The notes under the pieces: model-generated | Told to the model about the DNA's origin: nothing | Databases searched by the model: none | What the model saw: the letters and a program-made list of their open reading frames with translations, nothing else | Translations under genes and position numbers: made by a program | Shown here: positions 1 through 10,146 of the stretch, piece after piece | Position numbering within the stretch: position 1 is the first letter of the stretch | How the letters are laid out: each line of letters starts with the position of its first letter | From: an uncultured Collinsella sp. | Lineage (GTDB): Bacteria; Actinomycetota; Coriobacteriia; Coriobacteriales; Coriobacteriaceae | NCBI GenBank assembly: GCA_905197585.1 | Contig: CAJJZO010000009.1 | Location: forward strand, 1 to 20,615 | DNA length: 20,615 nt | Reading direction: 5' to 3'

Positions 1-75
1 AGAATTCTTGCAGCCTGTGGGTCCTGTCGTGCGAATGAATAGTATTATTGAAGATAAATAATAATAGGATTTGCT

Positions 76-606
76 ATGTATAAGCAGGATTTAGAGCAGA
101 CTCTTTTGGGCATTGACGAAGAGGCGGAGCTGGAAATAGGTCCAAGAGACGACAGGCCGAACGTTGTATTGGTGGGAGGAAGCGCCTTCATGCTAAACGA
201 TGTGACGAATCGTTCGGTTACACATGACATTGATGTGTTTGAGGCAGATAGGTGCCTCCGCGAGATCATAGCTCGATACCCCGAGGTGAATGGTATGGCG
301 GTGGCATATTGTAATCAGATGCCGTTCAATTACGAAGATCGTTTGATTCCCTTGGATATTGGGGCGCGCTTTATCAGGTACTTTACGCCATCCTTGGAGG
401 ACCTGGCGGTAATGAAGCTCTATGCCTGTCGTCCGAACGACATCATCGATCTTCATAGCCAGGCATTCGTCGACCGACTTGATTGGGGACTGCTCGAACG
501 GCTTATATTCGACGAGGGCGAGGCGCTGGCGTCGTCGCCTTCGGAGCGGAGTTATCAAGAGATGGTCTGCGCATACAGCCAATACAAAAAGGAGGTGCTC
601 GGTTGA
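76..606 (+). CDS. AbiEii/DUF6036-like nucleotidyltransferase
   Basis: Predicted 176-aa soluble protein of the minimal nucleotidyltransferase fold. A glycine-serine loop (GGS, residues 34-36) is followed by HDID (Asp51 and Asp53), the usual metal-binding pair, and a third acidic position may be Asp94 in PLDIG. The later stretch EDLAVMKLYACRPNDIIDL (about residues 108-126) resembles the conserved Lys and Asp region of AbiEii/MenT-type toxins and DUF6036 proteins. AGGA lies about 6-9 nt before the ATG. The gene overlaps the next one by its stop codon, so the two are translationally coupled. Its base composition is visibly more AT-rich than the genes from 1218 on, which suggests transfer. The family relation is by motif; the target (tRNA, protein or other) cannot be read from the sequence, and a non-toxic nucleotidyltransferase is possible. 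Confidence 0.75.
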   Translation: MYKQDLEQTLLGIDEEAELEIGPRDDRPNVVLVGGSAFMLNDVTNRSVTHDIDVFEADRCLREIIARYPEVNGMAVAYCNQMPFNYEDRLIPLDIGARFIRYFTPSLEDLAVMKLYACRPNDIIDLHSQAFVDRLDWGLLERLIFDEGEALASSPSERSYQEMVCAYSQYKKEVLG

Positions 607-1166
607 ATCTGACCTTTGAGGGATTCTTAAAAGGCTATTGCCGAGAGCTATCCGGACAGCAGTCGCTCAGTTTTAGAAAACTGGTTAAGCAAGCGACGAC
701 GGTTGCGCCGCGCGTGGCGGAGCCCCTGTTTTTGCTCGCTTTGGCACAGGGTAAAGCCGAATACGTTCTGGGCTTATCCGAGGGTTCGTGGATGGAAGAG
801 GGTTACCGAGGCGTTTTGTCCTTGTACGCCCAAACGGGTAGCCTGGCATCTCTATGCGCCGAGGACAAACTTCCTAATCGTTATGCCAACGTTTGGCGTG
901 CGTATAGAGCGGTGAAGGAAAAGCCAGTGGCGGACAGAAGAATCAACGCCCTGATGCGAAAAAGAACGTTGGGAGCGCTAGAGGAATCGGGTGTAACGCG
1001 CTACGGTCTCTGCCGCGATTTGAATCTGAATAAGGGAAACGTGTACGCATATTTAGCCGGTGATGACTCAAAGGTGAGCAGGGAGACGGCGCGCCGCATT
1101 ATGGAATATGCGGAGGAGAGGGGCGCCCAAGAAGGGGCCGGGCGCCCGGTGCGTATGGCGGGGTAA
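603..1166 (+). CDS. Helix-turn-helix protein, partner of the upstream nucleotidyltransferase
   Basis: A 187-aa protein with no family I can name firmly. I chose the TTG at 603 because it overlaps the TGA stop of the preceding gene (604-606) and has AAGGAGG seven bases upstream; the open frame extends further 5' but only inside the upstream gene. Residues 1-125 are helical and featureless. Residues about 130-170 contain a likely helix-turn-helix (YGLCRDLNLNKGNVYAYLAG followed by a second basic helix RETARRIMEYAEE), as in phage-type repressors. The short tail is Gly/Arg rich. Paired with a nucleotidyltransferase it would fit an antitoxin or autoregulator, though here the candidate toxin gene comes first, the reverse of the usual AbiEi-AbiEii order. 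Function is inferred from context only. Confidence 0.65.
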   Translation: MNLTFEGFLKGYCRELSGQQSLSFRKLVKQATTVAPRVAEPLFLLALAQGKAEYVLGLSEGSWMEEGYRGVLSLYAQTGSLASLCAEDKLPNRYANVWRAYRAVKEKPVADRRINALMRKRTLGALEESGVTRYGLCRDLNLNKGNVYAYLAGDDSKVSRETARRIMEYAEERGAQEGAGRPVRMAG

Positions 1167-1217
1167 GATTGATCGCGGTTTTGATTGGTGCTCGATTGGG
1201 TTTGTTGGGCGGAGTTT

Positions 1218-2573
1218 ATGTCTGCTATTGATATTGTGCTTGTTGTGATCGCCTTGGTGGCGGTGGGGGTTGCTGTGGCTTGCGCCCTCCAGCTCAAGAG
1301 CCTGCGTGCCGAGTTGCGGGAGCGTGGCGACAGTAGCGCGGAAACGCTGGCAGCACTCGAGCAGGCCAACAACGCGCTCGATGCCCTGAACGTCGCACTG
1401 GCCGAAACTCGCCGCACGGCCAATGCCATCGCGCAGCAGCAGACGACAGATGCGGCCGTGGAGCAGCAACGCTACCTGACCATCGCACGCGAGTTCTCGC
1501 AAGCTGGTGACCGGATGGATGACCTGCGCCGCGAGACGGCCCAACAGCTCGGCGCCAACCGCGAAGGCATTGAGCATCGTCTGGACAAAGTGCGCGAGAC
1601 GGTCGATGCCCAGCTGGGTGCTATCCGCAAAGACAACAACGTGCAACTCGATCAGATGCGCGCAACGGTGGACGAGAAGCTCTCCCGCACGCTCAACGAT
1701 CGCCTGTCGGCATCGTTTAAGCAGGTGAGCGACCAGCTCGAGGCTGTGTACAAGGGTTTGGGCGATATGCAATCTATCGCCACCGGCGTGGGCGATCTTA
1801 AGCGCGTGCTGGGCAATGTAAAAGCGCGCGGTATTTTGGGCGAGGTGCAGCTGGGTGCGATCCTGACGGACATCCTCACACCCGACCAGTATCTGGAAAA
1901 CGTTGCCACCAGGCCCGGAGCCTCGGAGCGTGTTGAGTTTGCCGTCAAGCTGCCGGTGGACGAGGGCGACCCCGTGCTGCTGCCGATTGACTCTAAGTTT
2001 CCGGGCGACGCGTACGAGCACCTGCTTGACGCGCAGGAGTCGGGCGATGCGGAGACCGTGGCGGCTGCGCGCAAGACGCTCGACACCATGGTCAAGCGCG
2101 AGGCCAAGGACATCTGCGAAAAGTACCTGAGTGTGCCGGCAACGACCAACTTTGGCATCATGTTCGTTCCGTTTGAGGGACTGTACGCCGAGGTCGTCAG
2201 CCGCCCCGGGCTTATCGAGACCCTGGGCCGCGACTATCACGTCAACGTTGCCGGTCCCAGCACCATGGCGGCCATCCTCAACAGCTTGCAGATGAGCTAT
2301 CAGACGTTTAAGTTGCAAAAACGTACCGACGACGTGCTGCGCGTGCTCTCCGCCGTCAAGGCCGAGCTGCCGCGCTATCAAAAGGCGCTGCGCCGCGCCC
2401 AGCAGCAGATCGAGACCGCGGGCAAAACGGTCGAGGGCATCATCACCACGCGCACCAACGTCATGGAGCGCAAGCTCAAGGACATCGACGCGCTGGAAGA
2501 CGCCGACCAAGCCGATGAGATCTTGGGACTCACGCCCGCGGGCCTTTCCACAGACCAAGAAGACGAGGACTAA
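1218..2573 (+). CDS. rmuC: DNA recombination protein RmuC family
   Basis: A 451-aa RmuC-family protein. It opens with one hydrophobic segment (about residues 4-25), continues as a long Ala/Glu/Arg-rich coiled coil to about residue 190, and ends in the conserved RmuC domain. That domain shows the family signatures RGILGEVQLGAIL, ERVEFAVKLP and LPIDSKFPGDAY (about residue 254), the last being part of its nuclease-like (PD-(D/E)XK-type) core. In E. coli rmuC loss raises inversion at short inverted repeats; the biochemical activity is not settled. The ATG at 1218 places the membrane anchor at the extreme N-terminus; a TTG at 1185 is in frame but has no ribosome site and adds eleven atypical residues. 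The site GGAG lies only three bases from the ATG, so translation may be modest. A hairpin with a short T run follows. Confidence 0.88.
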   Translation: MSAIDIVLVVIALVAVGVAVACALQLKSLRAELRERGDSSAETLAALEQANNALDALNVALAETRRTANAIAQQQTTDAAVEQQRYLTIAREFSQAGDRMDDLRRETAQQLGANREGIEHRLDKVRETVDAQLGAIRKDNNVQLDQMRATVDEKLSRTLNDRLSASFKQVSDQLEAVYKGLGDMQSIATGVGDLKRVLGNVKARGILGEVQLGAILTDILTPDQYLENVATRPGASERVEFAVKLPVDEGDPVLLPIDSKFPGDAYEHLLDAQESGDAETVAAARKTLDTMVKREAKDICEKYLSVPATTNFGIMFVPFEGLYAEVVSRPGLIETLGRDYHVNVAGPSTMAAILNSLQMSYQTFKLQKRTDDVLRVLSAVKAELPRYQKALRRAQQQIETAGKTVEGIITTRTNVMERKLKDIDALEDADQADEILGLTPAGLSTDQEDED

Positions 2574-2586
2574 TTGCAACAAGGCA

Positions 2587-2625
2587 GCGGGGCACCGGCG
2601 CAAACGCGGGCGCCCCACCGCTTTT
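2587..2625 (+). terminator. Probable intrinsic terminator after rmuC
   Basis: An inner stem GGCGC/GCGCC and an outer stem GCGG/CCGC separated by an unpaired internal loop, followed directly by CTTTT. It lies 14 nt after the rmuC stop. The internal loop makes it weaker than the other terminators in this window. Confidence 0.45.
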
Positions 2626-2635
2626 CGTATCGCAC

Positions 2636-2666
2636 TTGTCTGAAGCGTGCTCCAATGTGCAACAAT
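2636..2666 (+). promoter_or_regulatory. Possible promoter of the ABC transporter gene
   Basis: TTGTCT (2636-2641) and AACAAT (2661-2666) are separated by 19 nt. The hexamers are imperfect and the spacer is long, but the arrangement lies between the rmuC terminator and the next gene and resembles those proposed before mfd and the last gene. Confidence 0.3.
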
Positions 2667-2700
2667 GGCGTTTCTCCCTATCAGACGCGAAAGGAAGCCC

Positions 2701-4503
<1,803 letters not shown>

Positions 4504-4566
4504 GCGTCTCGGACGTGGGACAATTGTGCCCATTAGTTTATTGTGCCGTTGAGCCAAGGAGTCGTT

Positions 4567-5232
4567 ATGCCACGCGAGACCAATGCCACCAAGCGCGAGC
4601 GCGCCATCGAGGTGTGTGAGCGCCTCGACCGTCGCTATGGCCCGGTCGAGTGCTTTTTGGACCACGAGAATCCCTTCCGCCTGCTGATCGCGGTGCTGCT
4701 TTCGGCGCAAACGACCGATGCACAGGTCAACAAGGTGACACCGCGGCTGTTTGCCCAGTGGCCCACACCCGAGGCCATGGCTGGGGCGAGCGTGGCTGAC
4801 GTGGCAGACACCATCAAGTCACTCGGCTTCTACAAGAGCAAAGCCAAGCATGCCGTCGAGGCAGCGCAGATGATCGTCGCCGACTATGGCGGCGAGGTGC
4901 CGGCCGACATGAAGGAACTCGTGAAGCTGCCGGGCGTGGGACGCAAGACGGCAAACATCGTGCTCAACGTGGGGTATGGCATCGTGGAGGGTATTGCGGT
5001 GGACACACACGTCAACCGCATTGCGCACCGCCTGATGCTGAGTCCTAAGACGCATGCCAAGGAGCCGCTCAAGACCGAGCAGGATCTGCTTAAGATTTTG
5101 CCGCACGAGTATTGGGAGTCGGTCAACCATCAGTGGATCACCTTCGGTCGCGAGATCTGCGACGCCCGCAAGCCTAAGTGTGACGAGTGTCCGCTGGCAG
5201 ATTTGTGCCCCAGCGTGCGCGTAGCGGGGTAG
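4567..5232 (+). CDS. nth: Endonuclease III (DNA glycosylase/AP lyase)
   Basis: A 221-aa base-excision repair enzyme that removes oxidised pyrimidines and nicks at the abasic site. The helix-hairpin-helix LPGVGRKTANIVL carries the catalytic Lys127, and VDTHVNRI carries the catalytic Asp146. The C-terminal 4Fe-4S cluster has the classical spacing C-X6-C-X2-C-X5-C (Cys198, 205, 208, 214). AAGGAG lies five bases before the ATG at 4567, which decides the start over a GTG at 4543. The gene follows the ABC exporter by 63 nt and precedes mfd, so two DNA-repair genes lie together. Length and residues are fully typical. Confidence 0.96.
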   Translation: MPRETNATKRERAIEVCERLDRRYGPVECFLDHENPFRLLIAVLLSAQTTDAQVNKVTPRLFAQWPTPEAMAGASVADVADTIKSLGFYKSKAKHAVEAAQMIVADYGGEVPADMKELVKLPGVGRKTANIVLNVGYGIVEGIAVDTHVNRIAHRLMLSPKTHAKEPLKTEQDLLKILPHEYWESVNHQWITFGREICDARKPKCDECPLADLCPSVRVAG

Positions 5233-5237
5233 GGCGG

Positions 5238-5262
5238 AACGCATCTTCGTCTGGCGTTTTTT
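5238..5262 (+). terminator. Weak intrinsic terminator after nth
   Basis: AACGC (5238-5242) pairs with GCGTT (5254-5258) across an 11-nt loop, and a run of six T (5257-5262) follows within the stem end. The stem is short, so termination is probably partial. Confidence 0.4.
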
Positions 5263-5280
5263 GCGGGGCTGGGTTTGCCC

Positions 5281-5311
5281 TTGAGCCGGAGTCCTCTCCA
5301 TGCGCTACCAT
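5281..5311 (+). promoter_or_regulatory. Possible promoter of mfd
   Basis: TTGAGC (5281-5286) and TACCAT (5306-5311) separated by 19 nt, about 80 nt before the mfd start. Position is sensible; hexamers are only partial matches. Transcripts from here would pass through the hairpin at 5337-5364. Confidence 0.35.
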
Positions 5312-5336
5312 GACAGACAATGTATTTGACGTACGA

Positions 5337-5364
5337 CCCGCCGAGCTTGCCCCGGCGGGCTTTT
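5337..5364 (+). terminator. Terminator-like hairpin in the mfd leader
   Basis: CCCGCCG (5337-5343) and CGGCGGG (5353-5359) form a perfect 7-bp GC stem with a 9-nt loop, followed by CTTTT. It ends only 25 nt before the mfd ATG and downstream of the likely promoter, so it may stop read-through from nth or act as an attenuator. Confidence 0.55.
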
Positions 5365-5389
5365 GGCGTTGCGATGCCGGAGGAACAGC

Positions 5390-8300
5390 ATGCTCATTCA
5401 CCGTATAGCCGCGCAGCTCTACACTGCCGAGGCACTGCAGACCGTCGAGGCCGGACTCGATGCCGGCGAGGACGTGACGCTGGCTGTGTCGCAGTCGGGC
5501 CGCACGCTTATGGCGGCCGCCCAGTTTGCGCGCCGCCCGCGCCCGACGGTCTACATTGTGAGCGGCGAGGATGCGGCTGATCGCGCCGCGCGCAGCCTTG
5601 CCGCCTATGACGGCCTGGCTCACGTGTGCCGCTTTCCCGAGCGTAAGGACTATCCGTGGCGCGAGCAGGCGCCCGACGACGCCGTGGTGGCGCAGCGCTG
5701 CGAGGCTCTGGGGCGCATCGTGCGCGGGGACAACTGCATCATGGTTGCCTCAGCCCGTGCGCTGCTGCGCTGCGTGCCGCCGGTCGAGAGTCGCTATTGG
5801 GAGTCCACCACTTTTGCGGTGGGTGAGGAGATTCCTTTTGACGAGGTGCCGCAGCGCCTGGTGGGCATGGGCTACACCAATGCCGGTGCCGCTGATGCGC
5901 CCGGTCTGTTCCGCGTTCACGGCGACACCGTCGAGGTGTTTCCCGCGCAGGAGAAAGCGCCCGTGCGCATTGAGTTCTTTGGCGACGAGATTGACCGCAT
6001 CCGCCGCATGGTGAGCTCAACGGGGCAGACCATCGGTAACGAGGACAGTATTGAGATCTTCCCCTGCCGTGAGCTGGCGCTTACCGACGAGGCCGTCCAC
6101 AACATGCATGTGGCGCTCTATCGCGCCAGCCAGGACGACAGCAAGCTGGCGGCGCTGCTCGAGATGGTGGATGCGCGCATCGTCACGCCCGAGCTCGACC
6201 GCTTTTTGCCGGTGATGTACGGCCAGACCGTGAGCCCGCTGGCACACGTGAGCGGCAAGGCGCTCGTGGTCCTGTCCGAGCCGCGCTCGCTGTTCGACGA
6301 CTGTCTGCGCGCCTACGAGGATATCGAGGCCCGTGCCGGCGAGGCAGGGATCGACCGCCTGGATGGTCTGTACGTGCGCGCCCAACAGCTCGATTTTGGT
6401 GCCCAGCAGCGCCTGAACTATGTGAGCCTCATCCGTGCCGGTGGTGCGGTGACGGCCGAGCTCAAGATTGAGCAGCCGGCCATCGCAGGCTCGGACAACC
6501 GTTTTATGACGCGCATCCAGGAGGTCGTGGGCAAGCGCTATGCCTGCGTGTTTGCCATCCCCGACCGCGGTGCGCGCGAGTCGATGGAGCTCACCTTTGG
6601 CGACGAGGGCATTACCTTTGAGGAATCGCTGACCGCGGCGCCCGAAAATGTCGGCGCTATCGGCGACCGCGTGCGCGTGGCAGCGGCAGATTCTGCCGAT
6701 CGTGCTGCCCGCCAGGATGCTCATGCTGCAATTCGCGAGCGCCGCGCCGACGCGCTTAACGCCCGCTCGCTCGAGGCGGGTGCCGCCCAGGCTGCCGCCG
6801 GTGCCGCCGTGCCCACCATCTCGCGCGGACGCGTGACCTTTGTGGATGCCGCCCTGCCGCAGGGCGTGGTGGTGCCCGATGCCAACCTGGCCGTGTTCTC
6901 GATCGCCGACCTCAACGCCCGCATGGACGCCAACCGCGCGCGCAGCCGCCGCAAGGTTGACATTACGCAGATCACGTTCCCGTTTAAGCCGGGCGACTAC
7001 GTGGTGCACGCCACTCACGGCATCGCGCTCTTTAGCGAGATTGCGCGCCAGGAAGTGGGCGGCAAGGAGCGCGACTACTTCTTGCTGGAATATGCCGACG
7101 GCGACAAGCTCTACGTGCCGCTCGAGCAGGTCGACCGCATCACGCGATACGTCGGTCCCGACGGTGACAAGCCGCGCCTGACCAGGCTCAATACCGCCGA
7201 CTGGACGCGTGCCACCAACAAGGCACGCAAGAACGCCAAAAAGCTGGCGTTTGACCTGGTCGATCTGTATACGCGCCGCTCGTCGATTACCGGTATCGCC
7301 TGCCCGCCCGACACGCCCGAGCAGATCGAGATGGAGGAGAGCTTCCCTTACGACGAGACGCGCGACCAGCTGGAGGCCATCGCCGACATTAAGGCCGACA
7401 TGGAAGCGCCCAAGCCCATGGACCGCCTGCTGTGCGGCGACGTGGGTTTTGGCAAGACCGAGGTCGCCCTGCGCGCGGCGTTTAAGTGTGTGGACTCCGG
7501 CCGCCAGGTCATGGTGCTCTGCCCCACGACCATTCTGGCCCAGCAGCACTACGAGACGTTCTTTGAGCGCTTTGCCCCGTTTGGCCTTGAGGTCGAGGTG
7601 CTCAGCCGCTTCCGCACGCCGGCGCAGCAGAAGCGCGCGCTCAAGGCGTTTGCCGAGGGCGCGATCGACGTACTCATCGGCACGCATCGTCTGCTTTCGG
7701 CCGATGTGAACCCCAAGAACCTGGGCCTGGTGATCATCGACGAGGAACAGCGCTTTGGCGTGCAGCACAAGGAGCAGCTCAAGAACCTGCGCGAGCAGAT
7801 TGACGTGCTCACGCTTTCGGCCACGCCGATTCCGCGAACCATGCAGATGGCCACGAGCGGCGTGCGCGATATGAGCCTGATCACCACACCGCCGACCGGG
7901 CGTCGTCCTGTGATCGTGCACGTGGGGGAGTACGACCCCGACGTGGTGAGTGCGGCGATTCGCCTGGAGGTGGGCCGCGGCGGTCAGGTGTACTACGTGT
8001 CCAACCGCGTCAAGACCATCGACGACGCCGTGGCGCGCGTGCACGAGGCCGCGCCCGAGGCGCGCGTGGGCGTGGCGCACGGCAAGATGAGTCCGCGCGA
8101 GGTCGAGGACGTGATGATTGAGTTCGCGACCAAAAAGATCGACGTGCTCATCGCCACGACCATCGTGGAGAGCGGCATCGACAACGCGACCGCCAACACG
8201 CTCATCATCGAGGACTCGCAGCGCCTGGGTCTAGCACAGCTTTACCAGCTCAAGGGCCGTGTGGGACGTTCTGCCACGCAGGCCTACGCGTACTTTATGT

Positions 8301-9022
8301 TCCCGGGCGAGCTGCCGCTCACCGAGGAGGCGACGGCGCGCCTGACCGCACTTTCCGAGTTCCAGGACCTGGGCAGCGGCATGCGCATCGCCATGCGCGA
8401 CCTGGAGATCCGTGGTGCCGGTTCGCTTATGGGCGCCGAGCAGCACGGCAACCTGTCGAGCGTGGGCTTTGATCTGTTTACGCAGATGCTGGGCCAGGCC
8501 GTGGCCGAGGCGCGCGGCGACGACGATGCTGGCGTGGAGGCGGCGAACGTTGGTATTAACCTGCCGGCCGATTACTTCTTGTCCGAGGAGTACCTGCCGG
8601 CGGTGGACCAGCGCGTGCTCGTGTACCGCAAGCTCGCGGCTGCAGAGGACCTGGAGAGTATTGACGAGGTGCAGGAAGAGACCGAGGCTGCGCATGGCGA
8701 GCTGCCGCTGGCGGGACTCAACCTGTTCAATCGCGCACGAATCCGCATTCGCGGCGAGCGTCTGGGGCTCGAGAACGTCACGCTCAGTGGCGGTCGCATC
8801 ACGTTTTTGGGCGTCGACGTGCCCAAGAAGGTGGCCTTTGAGCTTAAGACCCGCTATGGCGCGGTGAACTTTCCCAAGAGCCGCAAGCTGTCGGTACCCT
8901 ACAAGGCAGGCGCCGGTGCGGGCAGCGGCCTGGGTCGCGGTCTCGACGCCAACGACGGTACCGGCCCGGTGGCTGCGGCGCTCATGCTGCTGCAGCAGCT
9001 GGGTGCGAGCGACGACGACTAA
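5390..9022 (+). CDS. mfd: Transcription-repair coupling factor Mfd
   Basis: A 1210-aa ATP-dependent DNA translocase that removes stalled RNA polymerase from lesions and recruits UvrA. The order is canonical: UvrB-like N-terminal region; RNA-polymerase-interacting CarD-like domain (about residues 531-590, PGDYVVHATHGIALF to PLEQVDRITRYVG); RecG-like motor with Walker A GDVGFGKTE (from residue 684, Lys689), DEEQ box (784-787), LSATPIPRTM, TTIVESGIDN and QLKGRVGRS; and the C-terminal TRCF domain. GGAGGA five bases before the ATG at 5390 fixes the start; the open frame runs further up but overlaps a hairpin. The tail after about residue 1175 is Gly/Ala/Asp rich. A conserved stretch of about 60 residues rich in Ala/Arg (about 440-485) looks like a low-complexity insertion in the linker before the RNA-polymerase-interacting domain. 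Confidence 0.97.
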   Translation: MLIHRIAAQLYTAEALQTVEAGLDAGEDVTLAVSQSGRTLMAAAQFARRPRPTVYIVSGEDAADRAARSLAAYDGLAHVCRFPERKDYPWREQAPDDAVVAQRCEALGRIVRGDNCIMVASARALLRCVPPVESRYWESTTFAVGEEIPFDEVPQRLVGMGYTNAGAADAPGLFRVHGDTVEVFPAQEKAPVRIEFFGDEIDRIRRMVSSTGQTIGNEDSIEIFPCRELALTDEAVHNMHVALYRASQDDSKLAALLEMVDARIVTPELDRFLPVMYGQTVSPLAHVSGKALVVLSEPRSLFDDCLRAYEDIEARAGEAGIDRLDGLYVRAQQLDFGAQQRLNYVSLIRAGGAVTAELKIEQPAIAGSDNRFMTRIQEVVGKRYACVFAIPDRGARESMELTFGDEGITFEESLTAAPENVGAIGDRVRVAAADSADRAARQDAHAAIRERRADALNARSLEAGAAQAAAGAAVPTISRGRVTFVDAALPQGVVVPDANLAVFSIADLNARMDANRARSRRKVDITQITFPFKPGDYVVHATHGIALFSEIARQEVGGKERDYFLLEYADGDKLYVPLEQVDRITRYVGPDGDKPRLTRLNTADWTRATNKARKNAKKLAFDLVDLYTRRSSITGIACPPDTPEQIEMEESFPYDETRDQLEAIADIKADMEAPKPMDRLLCGDVGFGKTEVALRAAFKCVDSGRQVMVLCPTTILAQQHYETFFERFAPFGLEVEVLSRFRTPAQQKRALKAFAEGAIDVLIGTHRLLSADVNPKNLGLVIIDEEQRFGVQHKEQLKNLREQIDVLTLSATPIPRTMQMATSGVRDMSLITTPPTGRRPVIVHVGEYDPDVVSAAIRLEVGRGGQVYYVSNRVKTIDDAVARVHEAAPEARVGVAHGKMSPREVEDVMIEFATKKIDVLIATTIVESGIDNATANTLIIEDSQRLGLAQLYQLKGRVGRSATQAYAYFMFPGELPLTEEATARLTALSEFQDLGSGMRIAMRDLEIRGAGSLMGAEQHGNLSSVGFDLFTQMLGQAVAEARGDDDAGVEAANVGINLPADYFLSEEYLPAVDQRVLVYRKLAAAEDLESIDEVQEETEAAHGELPLAGLNLFNRARIRIRGERLGLENVTLSGGRITFLGVDVPKKVAFELKTRYGAVNFPKSRKLSVPYKAGAGAGSGLGRGLDANDGTGPVAAALMLLQQLGASDDD

Positions 9023-9028
9023 CGGGTC

Positions 9029-9153
9029 GACGCTGCAAACGCCCCATTTGGGCAATCTGACCCTCACTCGTCGGTCGCGTACGCAAGTACGCTTCCCTCC
9101 TCCTTCGGGCCACCTTGCCACAAATGGAACGTTTTCGCTTACTTATGCTCAAC
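9029..9153. repeat. Dispersed structured intergenic repeat, copy 1
   Basis: Begins GACGCTGC (9029) and ends TATGCTCAAC (9153). Outer arms CCATTTGGGCAA (9044-9055) and TTGCCACAAATGG (9115-9127) pair over 12 bp with one bulged A. The interior has a 6-bp hairpin GCGTAC-GCAA-GTACGC (9077-9092) with a GNRA-type loop. The same edges, arm position and spacings recur at 13811-13936. It lies just after the mfd stop. Confidence 0.75.
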
Positions 9154-9172
9154 CTGTAAGGGTATTTACGGG
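9153..9172. repeat. Small hairpin upstream of PAP2 gene
   Basis: CCTGTAA (9153-9159) pairs with TTACGGG (9166-9172) over 7 bp including one G-T pair, with a 6-nt loop. No T run follows, so it is not a clear terminator. Confidence 0.4.
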
Positions 9173-9237
9173 ACAAAGCCATCTTCGTCTCACCCACATT
9201 GCAGGTTGACCGCCCTCCGCTCGACCGAAAGGAAAGT

Positions 9238-10101
9238 ATGTTCGGGTATATCTATAAGAAAGATGCCGCTGCTATCGCGGTCATCCTGGCCTTTTGTCTG
9301 CTCGCTGGGTCGTTTTTCGATTATCAGATCTCGAGCGCGCTGTTCAATATCGGCAGCATGTACGGTCGCTTTATCGAGGCCGCCGGCGAGCTGCCGTTCG
9401 AGCTGACGGCGAGCATCGCGGGCGTTATGCTCGTGCGCGCGGTGCGTCCTGATTCCAGGGGGAGCAAATGGCTCGCCGTGCTCGGCATCCTCGTCAATGT
9501 TGGCCTGGCCGGCTACGAGATCGTCTCGTCCCTGAAGGTTGGCGGCAAACTCATCGCGGTTCAGTTGGTGCTGACATTTGTGTTGGTTATCGCCGCCAAC
9601 CTTATCGTCTATCGCCTCACGCGCACGACCGAGTCCGACGAGCTCACGCGCTGGGCGTTGATGGTACTTGCCGTGTGGGTTGCCCAGGCCATCATCCTCA
9701 ACGTGATCGTCAAGCCGCTGTGGTCGCGCCCGCGCATGCGCGTAATCGAGGTCACGCCGGGGCTCATTTTTCAGCCGTGGTGGGTAATCGGCAATCCCGA
9801 CAAGTGGACCTATATCGCCGCCGGCGTGATCAAGGACGGGTTCAAGTCGTTCGCGAGCGGGCACACCGCGCATGCGGCGATTGGCCTTATGCTCGCCGGG
9901 CTTCCCGCGGCAGCCTTTAAGGAAAAACCGTCGCGCCGTCGTGTGGTCTTTTGGACGGCGGCTGTGGTCGCGGCGCTCGTCGCGTTTGGCCGCATCGTGA
10001 TCGGAGCGCACTTTTTGAGTGACGTGAGCTGCGGTTTTGCTCTGGTACTGGCACTTGAGTGCCTTGCCGCGCGCATTGCCTATCCCAGCGGCGTACAATA
10101 G
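9238..10101 (+). CDS. PAP2-superfamily membrane phosphatase
   Basis: A 287-aa integral membrane protein with about six hydrophobic segments. The three-part phosphatidic-acid-phosphatase signature is complete: KPLWSRPR (Lys159, Arg164, Pro165), SFASGHTAH (Ser207 to His209) and GRIVIGAHFLSD (Arg252, His258 nucleophile, Asp262). Members dephosphorylate lipid phosphates such as undecaprenyl pyrophosphate or phosphatidylglycerol phosphate at the outer membrane face. The start at 9238 follows AAAGGAAA by a few bases and puts the first membrane segment right after MFGYIYKKDAA. It stands alone between mfd and the aldolase-like gene, so context does not narrow the substrate. Confidence 0.87.
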   Translation: MFGYIYKKDAAAIAVILAFCLLAGSFFDYQISSALFNIGSMYGRFIEAAGELPFELTASIAGVMLVRAVRPDSRGSKWLAVLGILVNVGLAGYEIVSSLKVGGKLIAVQLVLTFVLVIAANLIVYRLTRTTESDELTRWALMVLAVWVAQAIILNVIVKPLWSRPRMRVIEVTPGLIFQPWWVIGNPDKWTYIAAGVIKDGFKSFASGHTAHAAIGLMLAGLPAAAFKEKPSRRRVVFWTAAVVAALVAFGRIVIGAHFLSDVSCGFALVLALECLAARIAYPSGVQ

Positions 10102-10146
10102 CTCCGTTTGAATCATCTGGCCGATACCCGGTAAGAGAGGATTGCC

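Noticed and set aside
4516..4544. Promoter before nth (TGGGAC with TATTGT)
   Set aside because: Hexamers match too poorly and the near-palindrome ACAATTGT explains the visual signal.
6017..8080. A 687-codon minus-strand frame opposite mfd
   Set aside because: Antisense of the conserved Mfd motor; no motif, no ribosome site, and low-complexity composition.
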